From Dehalococcoidia bacterium (GTDB lineage Bacteria; Chloroflexota; Dehalococcoidia; Bin125): 64,000 nucleotides of DNA. The translations under genes were made by a program, and so were the position numbers. The notes under the pieces were generated by a model, which made no database searches, was not told where the DNA came from, and saw nothing but the letters and a program-made list of their open reading frames with translations. Of this stretch, positions 1 to 8,225 are shown piece by piece; positions within the stretch are counted from its first letter, which is position 1; each line of letters begins with the position of its first letter. The DNA is taken from contig JAJEJC010000007.1 in the NCBI GenBank assembly GCA_022828105.1, forward strand, positions 62,001 to 126,000, read 5' to 3'.

Positions 1-977
1 CCCGCGACTCGGCGATCGGCATGGGCGGACCGCCCCTGGTCGAGGGCGCGATGGGCTTGAAACTGACGCCCGATGAAATCGGCCCGGCCGAGATGCACGA
101 GCGGGTCGGCGGGATCGACCTGATGGTGGAGAGCGAAGCGGAGGCGATCGACGCGGCTGGCAGGTACCTGCGCTACTTCCTCTACGACCTGCCCGACGGC
201 GACATCGATCCGTGGGCTGAGCGGATCCGCTCGATCGTGCCTTCGAATCGACGCAGGGCCTATGACATGCGACGGGTGATCCGGGCGATCATGGATCGCG
301 ATACCGTCTTTGAGCTGCGTCCGAAGTGGGCGCCGCAACTGGTGACGGCGCTGGCCAGGCTGGGCGGACGATCGGTCGGAATCATCGCCAACCAGCCGCT
401 CTCGGTGATTGCCGGGGCCATCGACTCCGACGCGTCGGACAAGATTGCGCGATTCATCCAGCTCTGCGACGCCTACGAGATCGCGATGGTCTCGCTGATC
501 GACAATCCCGGCTACATGGTCGGCCGCCCGGCCGAGGAGGCGGGTATCGCGCGGCATCACGCGCGGCCGATCATCGCGCACCAGAATCGCACTGTGCCGC
601 TCTACACGATCCAGTTGCGCAAGGCCTACGGACTCGGTCCGGCGGCGATGGGCAACTCGTATGCCAACCGCGACCTGAAGCTGGCCTGGCCGACGGCCGA
701 GTCGGGCGGGATGGGCCTGGAAGGGGCGTCGCTGCTGGTTAACCGCGAACGCATCCGCGAGGTGGAGCAGGACGATCCGGTCGAGGCGAAACGGCTGCGC
801 GACGAATGGGCAGCCGAGATGCGCGAGCAAAACTCGGCGATCAACGCCGGCAAGCGCTATGACTTCGACGACGTAATCGCGCCGGAGGAGACGCGCGCCC
901 GCTTGATCGCAATGCTGCGAATGACGCCGCGAGCGCCATTGTCGCCGGTCAAGAAGCATCCGGTGGACGCTTGGTAG
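1..977 (+). CDS. Acyl-CoA carboxylase carboxyltransferase (beta) subunit, 3' part
   Basis: The gene enters from the left edge; the frame is open from base 3, so the ATG at 21 is internal. The product matches the C-terminal part of biotin-dependent carboxyltransferases (acetyl-/propionyl-/methylcrotonyl-CoA carboxylase type), which move CO2 from carboxybiotin to an acyl-CoA. Family landmarks are MGGPPLVEGAMG, the HERVGGIDLMVE stretch, VGIIANQPLSVIAGAIDSD and DNPGYMVG in the second crotonase-like lobe. The acyl substrate cannot be read from this half. The last 29 bases overlap convergently with the minus-strand dehydrogenase gene. Neighbouring acyl-CoA genes fit a role in branched-chain or odd-chain acid breakdown (inference). 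Confidence 0.9.
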   Translation, partial: RDSAIGMGGPPLVEGAMGLKLTPDEIGPAEMHERVGGIDLMVESEAEAIDAAGRYLRYFLYDLPDGDIDPWAERIRSIVPSNRRRAYDMRRVIRAIMDRDTVFELRPKWAPQLVTALARLGGRSVGIIANQPLSVIAGAIDSDASDKIARFIQLCDAYEIAMVSLIDNPGYMVGRPAEEAGIARHHARPIIAHQNRTVPLYTIQLRKAYGLGPAAMGNSYANRDLKLAWPTAESGGMGLEGASLLVNRERIREVEQDDPVEAKRLRDEWAAEMREQNSAINAGKRYDFDDVIAPEETRARLIAMLRMTPRAPLSPVKKHPVDAW

Positions 978-1887
978 AGGGAGTAGCGGGAACAGGCGGC
1001 ACATCGACGCCTGCGGCCGCTTCCAGCATGTCGAGCGTGCTGTAGTGATGCAGCTCTTCGAATCCGGCCGCCAGAGCGGCGAGATAGGTCTGGTGGGCGG
1101 CGTTGGCGACGGGCATCGGGACCTGCAACTCGCGGGCGAGCTCCAACGCCAGAGCGACGTCTTTTTCGGCGATGTAGGTGGTAGAGGTCGGGTCTTCCCA
1201 CTGCTTGGCCAGGAACAGGTCGGCGAGGCCCATGAACGGCCGGGCGGTGCCGCTGCGCAGCTTGTCGACCAGGTCCTCGCGGTCCAATCCGGCCTTTGCT
1301 CCGACGACCAGCGCCTCCTGCACGATCAGGTGTCCGGAGAGCACGATTACGTTGTTGACCAACTTGTAGAGACAGCCCATACCGGCCTCGCCGAGATAGA
1401 GGACGTGCTCGCCGATGTGATCGAGCAGCGGTCGGACGTGCTCAAACGTGTCTGCGTCGCCGCTGCCGAGCACAGTCAGCGTCCCCTCTCCCGCACGCAC
1501 GACGCCGCCCGTAACCGGCGCGTCGATGTGGGTTACTCCCGCCTCAGTCTCCAGCTCGACGATGCGCTGCACGCCTCGTCGCGAGTTGGTGCTGAGATCG
1601 ATGTGGATGTCGCCGGGCGAGCAGCCGGCGAGGATACCGTCGGGACCGGCGGTGACCGCCTCGATCTGCGGCGGTCCGGGCAGCGAGGTGAAGACGATGG
1701 CGCAGCGCGAGGCAACCTCTGCCGCGCTGTCGGCCGGTTCAGCGCCGAGTTCGAGCAGATTTTCGATGGCCTCGGGGCGCAGATCGAAGACGACGAGTTG
1801 ATGCCCGGCGTGGATCAGTTGTCGCGCCATCGGATTGCCGATGTTGCCGGCGCCGATGAATCCGATGAGTTGGTCTCTGCTGCTCAT
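949..1887 (-). CDS. 3-hydroxyisobutyrate dehydrogenase-like NAD(P)-dependent oxidoreductase (copy 1)
   Basis: This is a beta-hydroxyacid dehydrogenase of about 312 aa. The N-terminal Rossmann motif is GFIGAGNIGNPMARQLI, the substrate loop is DAPVTGG, and the catalytic-lysine region is KLVNN. Such enzymes oxidise 3-hydroxyisobutyrate or related 3-hydroxyacids; the exact substrate is unknown. The ORF track extends it to 408 aa, but the family N-terminus starts at MSSRDQLIGF (1887), with GGAG about nine bases upstream, so I use that start. It is a close paralogue of the next upstream gene, and the two are 22 bases apart in one transcription unit. Its 3' end overlaps the carboxyltransferase gene. 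Confidence 0.9.
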   Translation of the reverse strand: MSSRDQLIGFIGAGNIGNPMARQLIHAGHQLVVFDLRPEAIENLLELGAEPADSAAEVASRCAIVFTSLPGPPQIEAVTAGPDGILAGCSPGDIHIDLSTNSRRGVQRIVELETEAGVTHIDAPVTGGVVRAGEGTLTVLGSGDADTFEHVRPLLDHIGEHVLYLGEAGMGCLYKLVNNVIVLSGHLIVQEALVVGAKAGLDREDLVDKLRSGTARPFMGLADLFLAKQWEDPTSTTYIAEKDVALALELARELQVPMPVANAAHQTYLAALAAGFEELHHYSTLDMLEAAAGVDVPPVPATPSTKRPPDAS

Positions 1888-1909
1888 GGGCAGTTCTCCG
1901 GTCCTGCGA

Positions 1910-2842
1910 CTACAACGACGCTCCGCCGCCTTCGATCTGGACGGTCGGGACTTCGATCCCGGCGGCCGATTCGAGCGCCTGCAGGGTGGCGAGGAAGGAT
2001 TGCTCGCCGTGTCCGGCGCTGAGCGCTCGCAGGAAGGTCTGATGCGCCGCATTGGCGACGGGCATCGGGACCTGGTTGACGCGGGCCGCCTCCAGCGCGA
2101 GCGAGACATCCTTCTCGGCCAGGCGCAGGGTGAAAGAGGGATTGTCGAAACGCTTGCCCAGCAGGTAGGGCGCAAGTCCCATGTAAGGCCGAGCGGTGCC
2201 CAGGCGCAGCTTTTCGACCAGGTCTTCGGGATCGAGTCCCGCCTTGGACCCGAGGACCAGCGCCTCCTGCACGATCTGATTGCCGCAGAGGATGATCACA
2301 TTGTTGAGCAACTTGAACAGGCAGCCGGCTCCGGCCTCGCCGAGGTGGAAGATGTTCGCGCCGATCTGGTCGAGCAACGGCCGCACGCGCTCGAAGGCGT
2401 CGGCGTTGCCGCTGCCGAGGACGGTCAGCGTTCCTGCTTCAGCGCCGGGCACGCCGCCGGTGACGGGCGCGTCGATGTAGCTGACTCCGGCGTCTGCTTC
2501 GAGTTGGGCCAGGCGGCGGACGGTCGTGATCGAGTTGCTGCTCAGGTCGACGTGGATGTCGCCGCGCGATGCGCCGGCGAGGATGCCGTCTGCGCCGGTG
2601 ATGGCGGCTTCGATCTCGGGCGGTCCGGGCAGCGAGCTGAAGACGACCGAACAGCGGGCGGCGACCTCGGCGCAGCTCTGGGCGGATTCCGCGCCGAGTT
2701 CGAGCAGGTTCTCCATCACCTCGGGGCGCAGATCGAAGATGACGAGCTGATGGCCGGCCTCGATCAGATTGCGCGCCATCGGATTGCCGATGTTGCCGAC
2801 GCCGATGAAACCGATCAGTTGGTCGCGGGATGAGTCTGGCAT
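1910..2842 (-). CDS. 3-hydroxyisobutyrate dehydrogenase-like NAD(P)-dependent oxidoreductase (copy 2)
   Basis: This 310-aa protein is the tandem paralogue of the gene at 949-1887. It shares the start SRDQLIGFIG, the dinucleotide motif GVGNIGNPMARNLIEAG, DAPVTGG, and KLLNN with the presumed catalytic lysine. AAGGA lies about eight bases before the ATG. Both copies keep the active-site landmarks, so neither looks decayed, and they may differ in substrate. Differences are spread along the whole protein (for example AEAGTLTVLGSGNADAF against AGEGTLTVLGSGDADTF), which points to an old duplication rather than a recent copy. Confidence 0.9.
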   Translation of the reverse strand: MPDSSRDQLIGFIGVGNIGNPMARNLIEAGHQLVIFDLRPEVMENLLELGAESAQSCAEVAARCSVVFSSLPGPPEIEAAITGADGILAGASRGDIHVDLSSNSITTVRRLAQLEADAGVSYIDAPVTGGVPGAEAGTLTVLGSGNADAFERVRPLLDQIGANIFHLGEAGAGCLFKLLNNVIILCGNQIVQEALVLGSKAGLDPEDLVEKLRLGTARPYMGLAPYLLGKRFDNPSFTLRLAEKDVSLALEAARVNQVPMPVANAAHQTFLRALSAGHGEQSFLATLQALESAAGIEVPTVQIEGGGASL

Positions 2843-2852
2843 GTCGGAATCC

Positions 2853-3500
2853 TTAGAGAGATTGTTCCGGGGTGAACGTGTCGGCGGCGCGCCACATGTA
2901 CCAACTGCCGACCGAGCGGAACGGCGCCCACTTCGCGCCGATCCCGATCGCTTCCTTCGGAGTCGGCATCTCGGGCAGTTTGTAGGCCAACTGCATACCC
3001 TTGCGCACGCCGAGATCGCCGACAGGCAAGATGTCGGGGCGTCCGAGATGGAACATGAGGTGCATGTGGGCGGTCCACTCGCCGATGCCCTTGACCGCGG
3101 TCAGCGCGGCAATCACGTCCTCGTCCGGCATGCGGTTGAGTCGGAAGAGCTTGAGCCGGCCGTCGGAGGTGTGCAGCGCGAGGTCGCGGAAGTAGGACAT
3201 CTTCTGGCGCGAGATGCCGCAGGCGCGGAAGTCTTCGTCCGAGGTCGCCAGCACCTGCTCGGGCGTCGGCGTCGTCTCTTCGTCGCCGTAGAAGCCGTAC
3301 CACTTGCGCTGGATCGCCGAAGCCGCCGCACCTGCGAGTTGCTGAAAGAGGATCGCGCGGACCAGCGCTGACCAGGGATCGTTGGAAGGCCGGGGTTGGT
3401 AGGACCCGTGATCGTCGATCAGGCGCGCCAGCACCGGGTCGGCCGCGCGCAGGTGAGCGGTGGCCTTGCGGATCGAAAACTTGCGTCGGACTGCGGGCAT
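2853..3500 (-). CDS. DNA-3-methyladenine glycosylase II-like (AlkA/HhH-GPD) protein
   Basis: This 215-aa protein belongs to the helix-hairpin-helix-GPD base-excision repair family, which removes alkylated purines from DNA. The core is visible as SALVRAILFQQLAGAAASAI, the hairpin LTAVKGIGEWTAHMHLMF, and LPVGDLGVRKGM, which holds the catalytic aspartate. It lacks the C-terminal Cys cluster of endonuclease III-type enzymes, and it is shorter than E. coli AlkA because the N-terminal domain is absent. It sits just upstream of the dehydrogenase pair on the same strand (10 bases), so it may be cotranscribed with unrelated metabolic genes. No strong Shine-Dalgarno sequence precedes the ATG. Confidence 0.88.
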   Translation of the reverse strand: MPAVRRKFSIRKATAHLRAADPVLARLIDDHGSYQPRPSNDPWSALVRAILFQQLAGAAASAIQRKWYGFYGDEETTPTPEQVLATSDEDFRACGISRQKMSYFRDLALHTSDGRLKLFRLNRMPDEDVIAALTAVKGIGEWTAHMHLMFHLGRPDILPVGDLGVRKGMQLAYKLPEMPTPKEAIGIGAKWAPFRSVGSWYMWRAADTFTPEQSL

Positions 3501-3519
3501 GGAGAGGCTCTGGTTTCTG

Positions 3520-3559
3520 CTAGCCGTTCTAGCCGTTCTAGCTGTTCCAGCCGTTCCAG
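3520..3559. repeat. 9-bp tandem repeat across a stop codon
   Basis: Four to five near-identical 9-base units (tagccgttc, tagccgttc, tagctgttc, cagccgttc, cag) run across the 3' end of the nitroreductase gene. On the minus strand the array encodes the terminal residues WNGWNS and supplies the TAG stop. Loss of one T/C difference per unit would move the stop, so the C-terminus is likely to vary between strains. Confidence 0.8.
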
Positions 3560-4164
3560 TGGAGGAACTCGGCGAGCGGTTTGCGCGTGACCGGGCCGAA
3601 GTTGGCGTTGGGATGGCCCATGGGGATGACGGCGACGGGGGTCGCGTTGTCGGGCAGGTTGAGTTCGGCGCGGAGCTCGTCGATGATGCCGTCCTGCGGG
3701 GTCGTCAGGACGGTGCCGAGTCCTTCCGCGCGGGCGGCGAGCATCATGTTCTGGATGCTGGGATAGATGCTGCTGCCGGCCAGCAGTCCGGTCGGAGCAG
3801 GCGACTCGGGACGCACCAGGCAGGGAATGATCCAGACCGGTGCTGCGGCGAAGTTGTCGAACAGGTTGAAGGCGCCGCGCAGCATGCGCCGCTGGGTTGG
3901 ATCTTCGATCTGCTCTGGATCCGGACGGTCCGCGCCGAACCGCGAGGCAAACGATTCTCGGATCGCCGCCGCCAGTCGTTCGCGGATGCCGTCGTCGGTG
4001 ACGACGAGGAATCCCCAGGGCTGCGAGTTGCTGCCGCTGGGCGCCCAGCATCCGGCCTGAATGATGCGCTCGATGGTCTCGAGTTCGACCGGCTCGTCGG
4101 TCCAGCGGCGGATCGCGCGCTGGGTCTGCATGACTTCGTAGATGTCGGTGGTTCGGTTGCTCAT
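3538..4164 (-). CDS. Nitroreductase family FMN-dependent oxidoreductase
   Basis: This 208-aa protein has the nitroreductase N-terminal signature: TQRAIRRWTDEPVELETIERI, then AGCWAPSGSNSQPWGFLVV, which binds FMN phosphate and the dimer interface. The C-terminal VAVIPMGHPN is the usual GYP-like segment. Such flavoproteins reduce nitro groups, quinones or enones with NAD(P)H. The in vivo substrate is unknown. The ATG overlaps the TGA of the upstream acyl-CoA synthetase gene (ATGA), which implies translational coupling. The 3' end consists of a 9-bp tandem repeat. Confidence 0.88.
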   Translation of the reverse strand: MSNRTTDIYEVMQTQRAIRRWTDEPVELETIERIIQAGCWAPSGSNSQPWGFLVVTDDGIRERLAAAIRESFASRFGADRPDPEQIEDPTQRRMLRGAFNLFDNFAAAPVWIIPCLVRPESPAPTGLLAGSSIYPSIQNMMLAARAEGLGTVLTTPQDGIIDELRAELNLPDNATPVAVIPMGHPNANFGPVTRKPLAEFLHWNGWNS

Positions 4165-5597
4165 GTCGCTGACCTTTCGATTCGGCGGGTGTGCCAGGTG
4201 TGGAGGCGTTTCATGGCCCGAGCGGCATCGCGAATGCTGTAGTAGACCGGCAGTCCTGCCTCGGAGATCATGCGGGCGAGCGCGGCGTTGGACGTTCCGT
4301 GCCGATGATCCATGTTGAACGGCACGACCATCGCAATGGCGATGCCGTGCCGCTGCCTCGCTTCGGCAATCTCGGCGACCATCCGTTGCCGAACATCGGC
4401 CTCCTCGCCTCCGAAGAAGCCGACGCCCCAGCTCATGCCCACCTGCACGATCACGGCGTCGACCTGGGGGTCCTCTGCGACTGCATCAAGCGTCGGACGG
4501 ACTCGCTGACCGTCCCAGAGCGACATCGTGTCGACCGGGTTGCGGATGCCGGTTCCGGCAACCGGCGTGACCTCAGCAAGCCGTGAAAGCGTGTGCTCAC
4601 TCAATGCGGGCAGTTCGAGTCCTTCCCGCTCAACGTCGTCAGCGCCTTGCACCGACACCCCGCCGCCACCCACGATCAGCCCGAGCCTGGGTCCGGCCGG
4701 CACGGCGCCGAATCGCCAGCCGACCAGCACGTCGATCATCTCCTGCATGTTGTGCACGAGCACGGCATTGGCCTGTCGCGCGGCCGCAGCCCAGAGATCA
4801 CCGGATCCGGCGAGCGACGCGGTGTGCGACTGCGTGGCGCGCCCGCCGGAGGGCAGCAATCCACCCTTGAGCAGGGCGACGGGCTTGCGCTTCGAGGCCC
4901 GACGCAGCGAACTGAAGAAGTCTCGCGCGTCCTTCATGCCTTCGATGTACGCGCCGATGATCTCGGTGCCTGGATCGCCGGCGGCGTAGTCGATCAGCTC
5001 GGCGGCCGAGACGTCAATGGCGTTGCCGAAGGAGACGACCTTGGAGAACCTCAGACCGCGCACCGCGCCGTTGTAGGTGACGTCGCTGGCGTTGGTGCCC
5101 GACTGCGAGAAAAAGGCAACGGGGCCAACGTCGGTTGGCAGTTGTTGTGCGAACGAGACCCTGCCTTCGGGTACATAGAGTCCCAAGCAGTTGGGACCGA
5201 TCAGGCGGATGCCGAGCTCGGCGGCGCGCGACTTGAGCTGTTGTTGGAGCTGCAGCCGGTCCTCGATGCCGGTCTCGGCGAAGCCGGCGGTGAAGAGATG
5301 GATGGAGCGGACGCCCTTGGCGGAGGCATCCTCGAGCATGTCGAGGACGTACGCCGCGGGGATCGCGCTGATCACGTGGTCGACGGGTCCGGGAATGTCG
5401 GTCAGCCGTGCATAGGCGGGCAGACCATCGATCTCGTCGGCCTTGGGATTGACGGGGTAGATGTTGGGCTGCCCGGCAGCCTTGAGCGAGTGGATCCAGT
5501 CTCCCGGACCGCGGGGATTGCGGCTGTCGCGAGACGCGCCCACGACGGCGACGCCGCGAGGATGGAAGATGGGATCGAGCGGGTGAGGATCGGTCAC
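4161..5597 (-). CDS. CoA-binding acyl-CoA synthetase, NDP-forming alpha-type subunit
   Basis: This 478-aa protein resembles the alpha part of ADP-forming acetyl/acyl-CoA synthetases. It has an N-terminal CoA-binding Rossmann domain (GVAVVGASRDSRNPRGPG), then succinyl-CoA-ligase-like domains with GPNCLGLYVPEGRVSF, FFSQSG, and the phosphohistidine loop THTA-like SHTASLAG. It would interconvert acyl-CoA and free acid with nucleotide phosphorylation, but the ATP-grasp beta subunit is not adjacent. The gene starts with GTG and has no clear Shine-Dalgarno sequence. It is coupled to the downstream nitroreductase by a 4-base overlap. Confidence 0.85.
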   Translation of the reverse strand: MTDPHPLDPIFHPRGVAVVGASRDSRNPRGPGDWIHSLKAAGQPNIYPVNPKADEIDGLPAYARLTDIPGPVDHVISAIPAAYVLDMLEDASAKGVRSIHLFTAGFAETGIEDRLQLQQQLKSRAAELGIRLIGPNCLGLYVPEGRVSFAQQLPTDVGPVAFFSQSGTNASDVTYNGAVRGLRFSKVVSFGNAIDVSAAELIDYAAGDPGTEIIGAYIEGMKDARDFFSSLRRASKRKPVALLKGGLLPSGGRATQSHTASLAGSGDLWAAAARQANAVLVHNMQEMIDVLVGWRFGAVPAGPRLGLIVGGGGVSVQGADDVEREGLELPALSEHTLSRLAEVTPVAGTGIRNPVDTMSLWDGQRVRPTLDAVAEDPQVDAVIVQVGMSWGVGFFGGEEADVRQRMVAEIAEARQRHGIAIAMVVPFNMDHRHGTSNAALARMISEAGLPVYYSIRDAARAMKRLHTWHTRRIERSAT

Positions 5598-5624
5598 GGT
5601 TGAGAGTGTACGCGCTGACCGCCC

Positions 5625-6197
5625 TCAGCCCGCGGTGGAACAGCCACCGGCTGCGAGGGGCTCCGGGGCTTCGTCGTGGAACTCGTCGAAGAACTGCTCA
5701 ATCATTCGTTCCTCCACGCCGTCAAGCGGCAAACGGACGCCCCAGGCAACGAGCATGATCGGGCTCGACAGGCCGCCGTAGGGAGCCTGGATCACGTAGT
5801 CGCCGTCTCCGAAGTGTTTGGCGGTGATCTCGGTGAGTTGCTGCTTCTGGTCGTTGCTGATCTCTTCGGGCGAGTACCAGATCACTACCGCGCCGTGCTC
5901 CATGGCATGCACGACCATCTCAAACGGTGGACTCGCCTCATACGCACCGCAGGGTTGGGGGATCGGCGAGTGCTCCTCGCCGTACGGGGGAATCACGGTG
6001 TAGTCGGCTGCCACTCCGACGGGCAAGTGCAATTGGGCGTCGGTCGTGTGTTCGTTGTCGTAGAGCTCCAGCGCGGGATGGTCGTAGATGCTGCCTGCGG
6101 GCCCGCCGTCGCCGGAGCCGCCCCCGCAGGCCGCGAGCAGCACGGCGGACAGTCCGATCAGGAAGAGCGCAGCGCAGGCAGCCAGGGAGCGGTTCAT
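5625..6197 (-). CDS. DUF3105 lipoprotein
   Basis: This 190-aa protein starts with a lipoprotein signal peptide (hydrophobic LFLIGLSAVLLAAC, lipobox LAAC) followed by a GGGSGDGG linker, so it should be anchored outside the membrane. The rest follows the DUF3105 pattern: VVHAMEHGAVVIWYSPEEI, VIQAPYGGLSSPIMLVAWG, then an acidic terminal helix EERMIEQFFDEFHDEAPE. DUF3105 has no established biochemical role; the conserved His/Glu/His cluster suggests metal or ligand binding (inference). It is ATGA-coupled to the preceding gene, which encodes a second, divergent DUF3105 protein. Confidence 0.82.
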   Translation of the reverse strand: MNRSLAACAALFLIGLSAVLLAACGGGSGDGGPAGSIYDHPALELYDNEHTTDAQLHLPVGVAADYTVIPPYGEEHSPIPQPCGAYEASPPFEMVVHAMEHGAVVIWYSPEEISNDQKQQLTEITAKHFGDGDYVIQAPYGGLSSPIMLVAWGVRLPLDGVEERMIEQFFDEFHDEAPEPLAAGGCSTAG

Positions 6198-6985
6198 TCG
6201 GTCGCCGCTCCAGCAGAGATCGAAGAGTCGCCGCGTTCGAGCCGGTAGCGGTCGTAGTAACCGTCAGGCGCATTCTGCAGGAACGCGGTGAGCTGTTCAT
6301 TTCCTTCGACATCCCACGCGGCGATCGGGAGCAGGGTGCGCCAGGCGGCGAGCACGATGGTCGCACCGCCGTGCTCCTCGCCGAGGCCCGCGAGCGGCAC
6401 GACGGCCAGGCGCTCGCGGAACTGACGCAGGCTCTGCATCGCGCCGAGCAGTCCGCTTGGATCGTCTGCGCTGTCGTAGTGATCGGGGTCGTAGTAGACA
6501 ACCACGCCACCTCGTTCCAGCAGCGGAAGCAGTGCTGCGGGAGCAGGAATGTCGTCGTCGTCAGGCAGGTAGACATCGGCCGCCGCACCCTCGGCTGGCT
6601 GCGGACCGGAGGTTGGCGGCCAGGAGTTGTAGGCGTCGAACGTGGCGCCCTGATCAAGGTGGCGCCTGCCCTGGTCAGGGAAGACCTGGACGCCCTCGAC
6701 GTCGAGGACTTCGTCGGGCGGGAAGATGAGCTGCATGGCGAACACGGCGATCATGGCAACGAGCAGTCCGCCAAGCAACACGACGGTCATGCGCGGCATA
6801 CCGAGGAAGGTCCTGGGTCGCTGCTGCGGCTCGGAGGCGCTGCCGGATCGGCGACCGCCGCCGCGGCCGCGTTCCGGGGCCGGCTCTGCCTGCGACTGCT
6901 CGCTGCCTTGAGATTGGCCGTCCTGGCCTGCCGGCCTGGCGGATCGTCGTCTACGGCGTCGGCGACGAGCGGGCTGCTGGCTCAT
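6194..6985 (-). CDS. Membrane-anchored DUF3105 protein
   Basis: The real product is about 263 aa, starting at MSQQPARRRRRRRR (6985), not the 340-aa frame in the ORF track. It has a very basic, low-complexity N-terminus, then one transmembrane helix (MTVVLLGGLLVAMIAVFAMQLIF), then a DUF3105-like domain starting RRHLDQG and YNSWPPTSGP, with GGVVVYYDPDHYD and IVLAAWRTLLP. The HSLEHG-type histidines of the downstream paralogue are missing, so the domain is divergent. Both ends overlap neighbours by four bases (CoA-transferase upstream, DUF3105 lipoprotein downstream), which implies a tight operon. Confidence 0.8.
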   Translation of the reverse strand: MSQQPARRRRRRRRSARPAGQDGQSQGSEQSQAEPAPERGRGGGRRSGSASEPQQRPRTFLGMPRMTVVLLGGLLVAMIAVFAMQLIFPPDEVLDVEGVQVFPDQGRRHLDQGATFDAYNSWPPTSGPQPAEGAAADVYLPDDDDIPAPAALLPLLERGGVVVYYDPDHYDSADDPSGLLGAMQSLRQFRERLAVVPLAGLGEEHGGATIVLAAWRTLLPIAAWDVEGNEQLTAFLQNAPDGYYDRYRLERGDSSISAGAATE

Positions 6986-8223
6986 TGGGCGACTCCGGCG
7001 GCGACCAACGAGCCGAGCTCGTCGTGACTCAGCCCGAGTTCGCCGCAGAGCAACTCGGCCGTGTGTTCGCCCAGCAAGGGCGCGCGGCGGCCGTGCGTCC
7101 AGGGCGTCCGGCTGAGTATGTAAGGAGCGCCGGGGAAGGTCACGGTTCGATTTCGCTCCTCGTGTTCGATATCGACAAAGAAGCCGCGTGCGTGCCAGTG
7201 TTCGTCGTCGAGGCACTCATCGGGCGTGCGAATGATGCTCCAGGCGGCGCTTGCGGCCTGTGCGCCAGCGTATATCTCTTCCGCCTCATGCGCGCCGATG
7301 AATTCGGCGATGTCGGCGAGCATCATGGCGACGGTCGGTTGTTGGAGTCCGAGTTGTCGTTTGCGGCCGTCGAGCAATTCGGGATCGGAAAGGTTTCCGC
7401 CCATGCCGCGCTCCTGGATGAAGTCGACCAGGGCGAGCCATCCGGCTTCGGAGCGGGGCATGCCGAAGATGTTGATCAGGCGGCCGTCGGCGGTCGGATA
7501 CTGCCAGGGTTCGGTCGGCTGCGGGCCGGCGTGGCGGCCGGCCTGACGAATCAAGGGATGTTGCTCGTAGAGCGCCCAGGGCGCGGAGGACTCGATGGTG
7601 AAGCCCATGCACTCGTGCATGGCGATGTCGATGTGCTGGCCGAGTCCGCTTTGCTGACGCTCATAGAGCGCGGCGCAGAGGCCGGTAGCGGCGAAGTACC
7701 CGGCGATGTGGCCTGCGTGATGCTCTGTGGGTCGGATCGGCGGCGCGCCGGGAATGTTGTCGTAACCGCAACTGCCCATCGGCCCGCCGAGCGCAAGGCC
7801 CACGGCGTCGGACCAGGCGTAATCCCGCCAGGGTCCGGTCTGACCAAAGGGCGTGAGGCTGAGCACGACCAGTTCGGGGAAGTGCTCGGCAAGCGCGAAC
7901 GGGTCGAACGGTCGCCCGCGCCCCGGCTGGCAGGTCTCCAGCACGACATCGGCGTTGGCGGCGAGCTGGAGAAACAGCTCAATTCCGTCGGCGCTGTCGA
8001 TGTCGAGACCGACGGACCGCTTGCCGGCGGAATAGTGCCACCAGTAGAGGCTGCGTTCCGGTCCCGGCTGATCATCGAGGAATGGACCGTAGCTACGGCC
8101 GATGTCGCCCTGCGGCGGCTCGATCTTGATCACGTCCGCGCCCAGTCCGGCGAGCAGTTTGCCAGCGAAGTGGCCCTTCGGATCGGAGCAGTCAAGAACG
8201 CGAATACCGTCGAGCGCTCCCAT
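6982..8223 (-). CDS. CaiB/BaiF family (class III) CoA-transferase, copy A
   Basis: This 413-aa protein is a family III CoA-transferase. It begins GIRVLDCSDPKGHFAGKLLAGLGADVIKIEPP, followed by YSAGKRSVGLDIDSADG and LSLTPFGQTGPWRDY, then GLGQHIDIAMHECMG. These enzymes move CoA between carboxylic acids through an active-site aspartyl-CoA; the donor and acceptor here are unknown. It follows a second family III enzyme by two bases. The two are strongly diverged and may act on different acids or as partners. The 3' end is coupled to the DUF3105 gene. Confidence 0.88.
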   Translation of the reverse strand: MGALDGIRVLDCSDPKGHFAGKLLAGLGADVIKIEPPQGDIGRSYGPFLDDQPGPERSLYWWHYSAGKRSVGLDIDSADGIELFLQLAANADVVLETCQPGRGRPFDPFALAEHFPELVVLSLTPFGQTGPWRDYAWSDAVGLALGGPMGSCGYDNIPGAPPIRPTEHHAGHIAGYFAATGLCAALYERQQSGLGQHIDIAMHECMGFTIESSAPWALYEQHPLIRQAGRHAGPQPTEPWQYPTADGRLINIFGMPRSEAGWLALVDFIQERGMGGNLSDPELLDGRKRQLGLQQPTVAMMLADIAEFIGAHEAEEIYAGAQAASAAWSIIRTPDECLDDEHWHARGFFVDIEHEERNRTVTFPGAPYILSRTPWTHGRRAPLLGEHTAELLCGELGLSHDELGSLVAAGVAQ

Positions 8224-8225
8224 GC

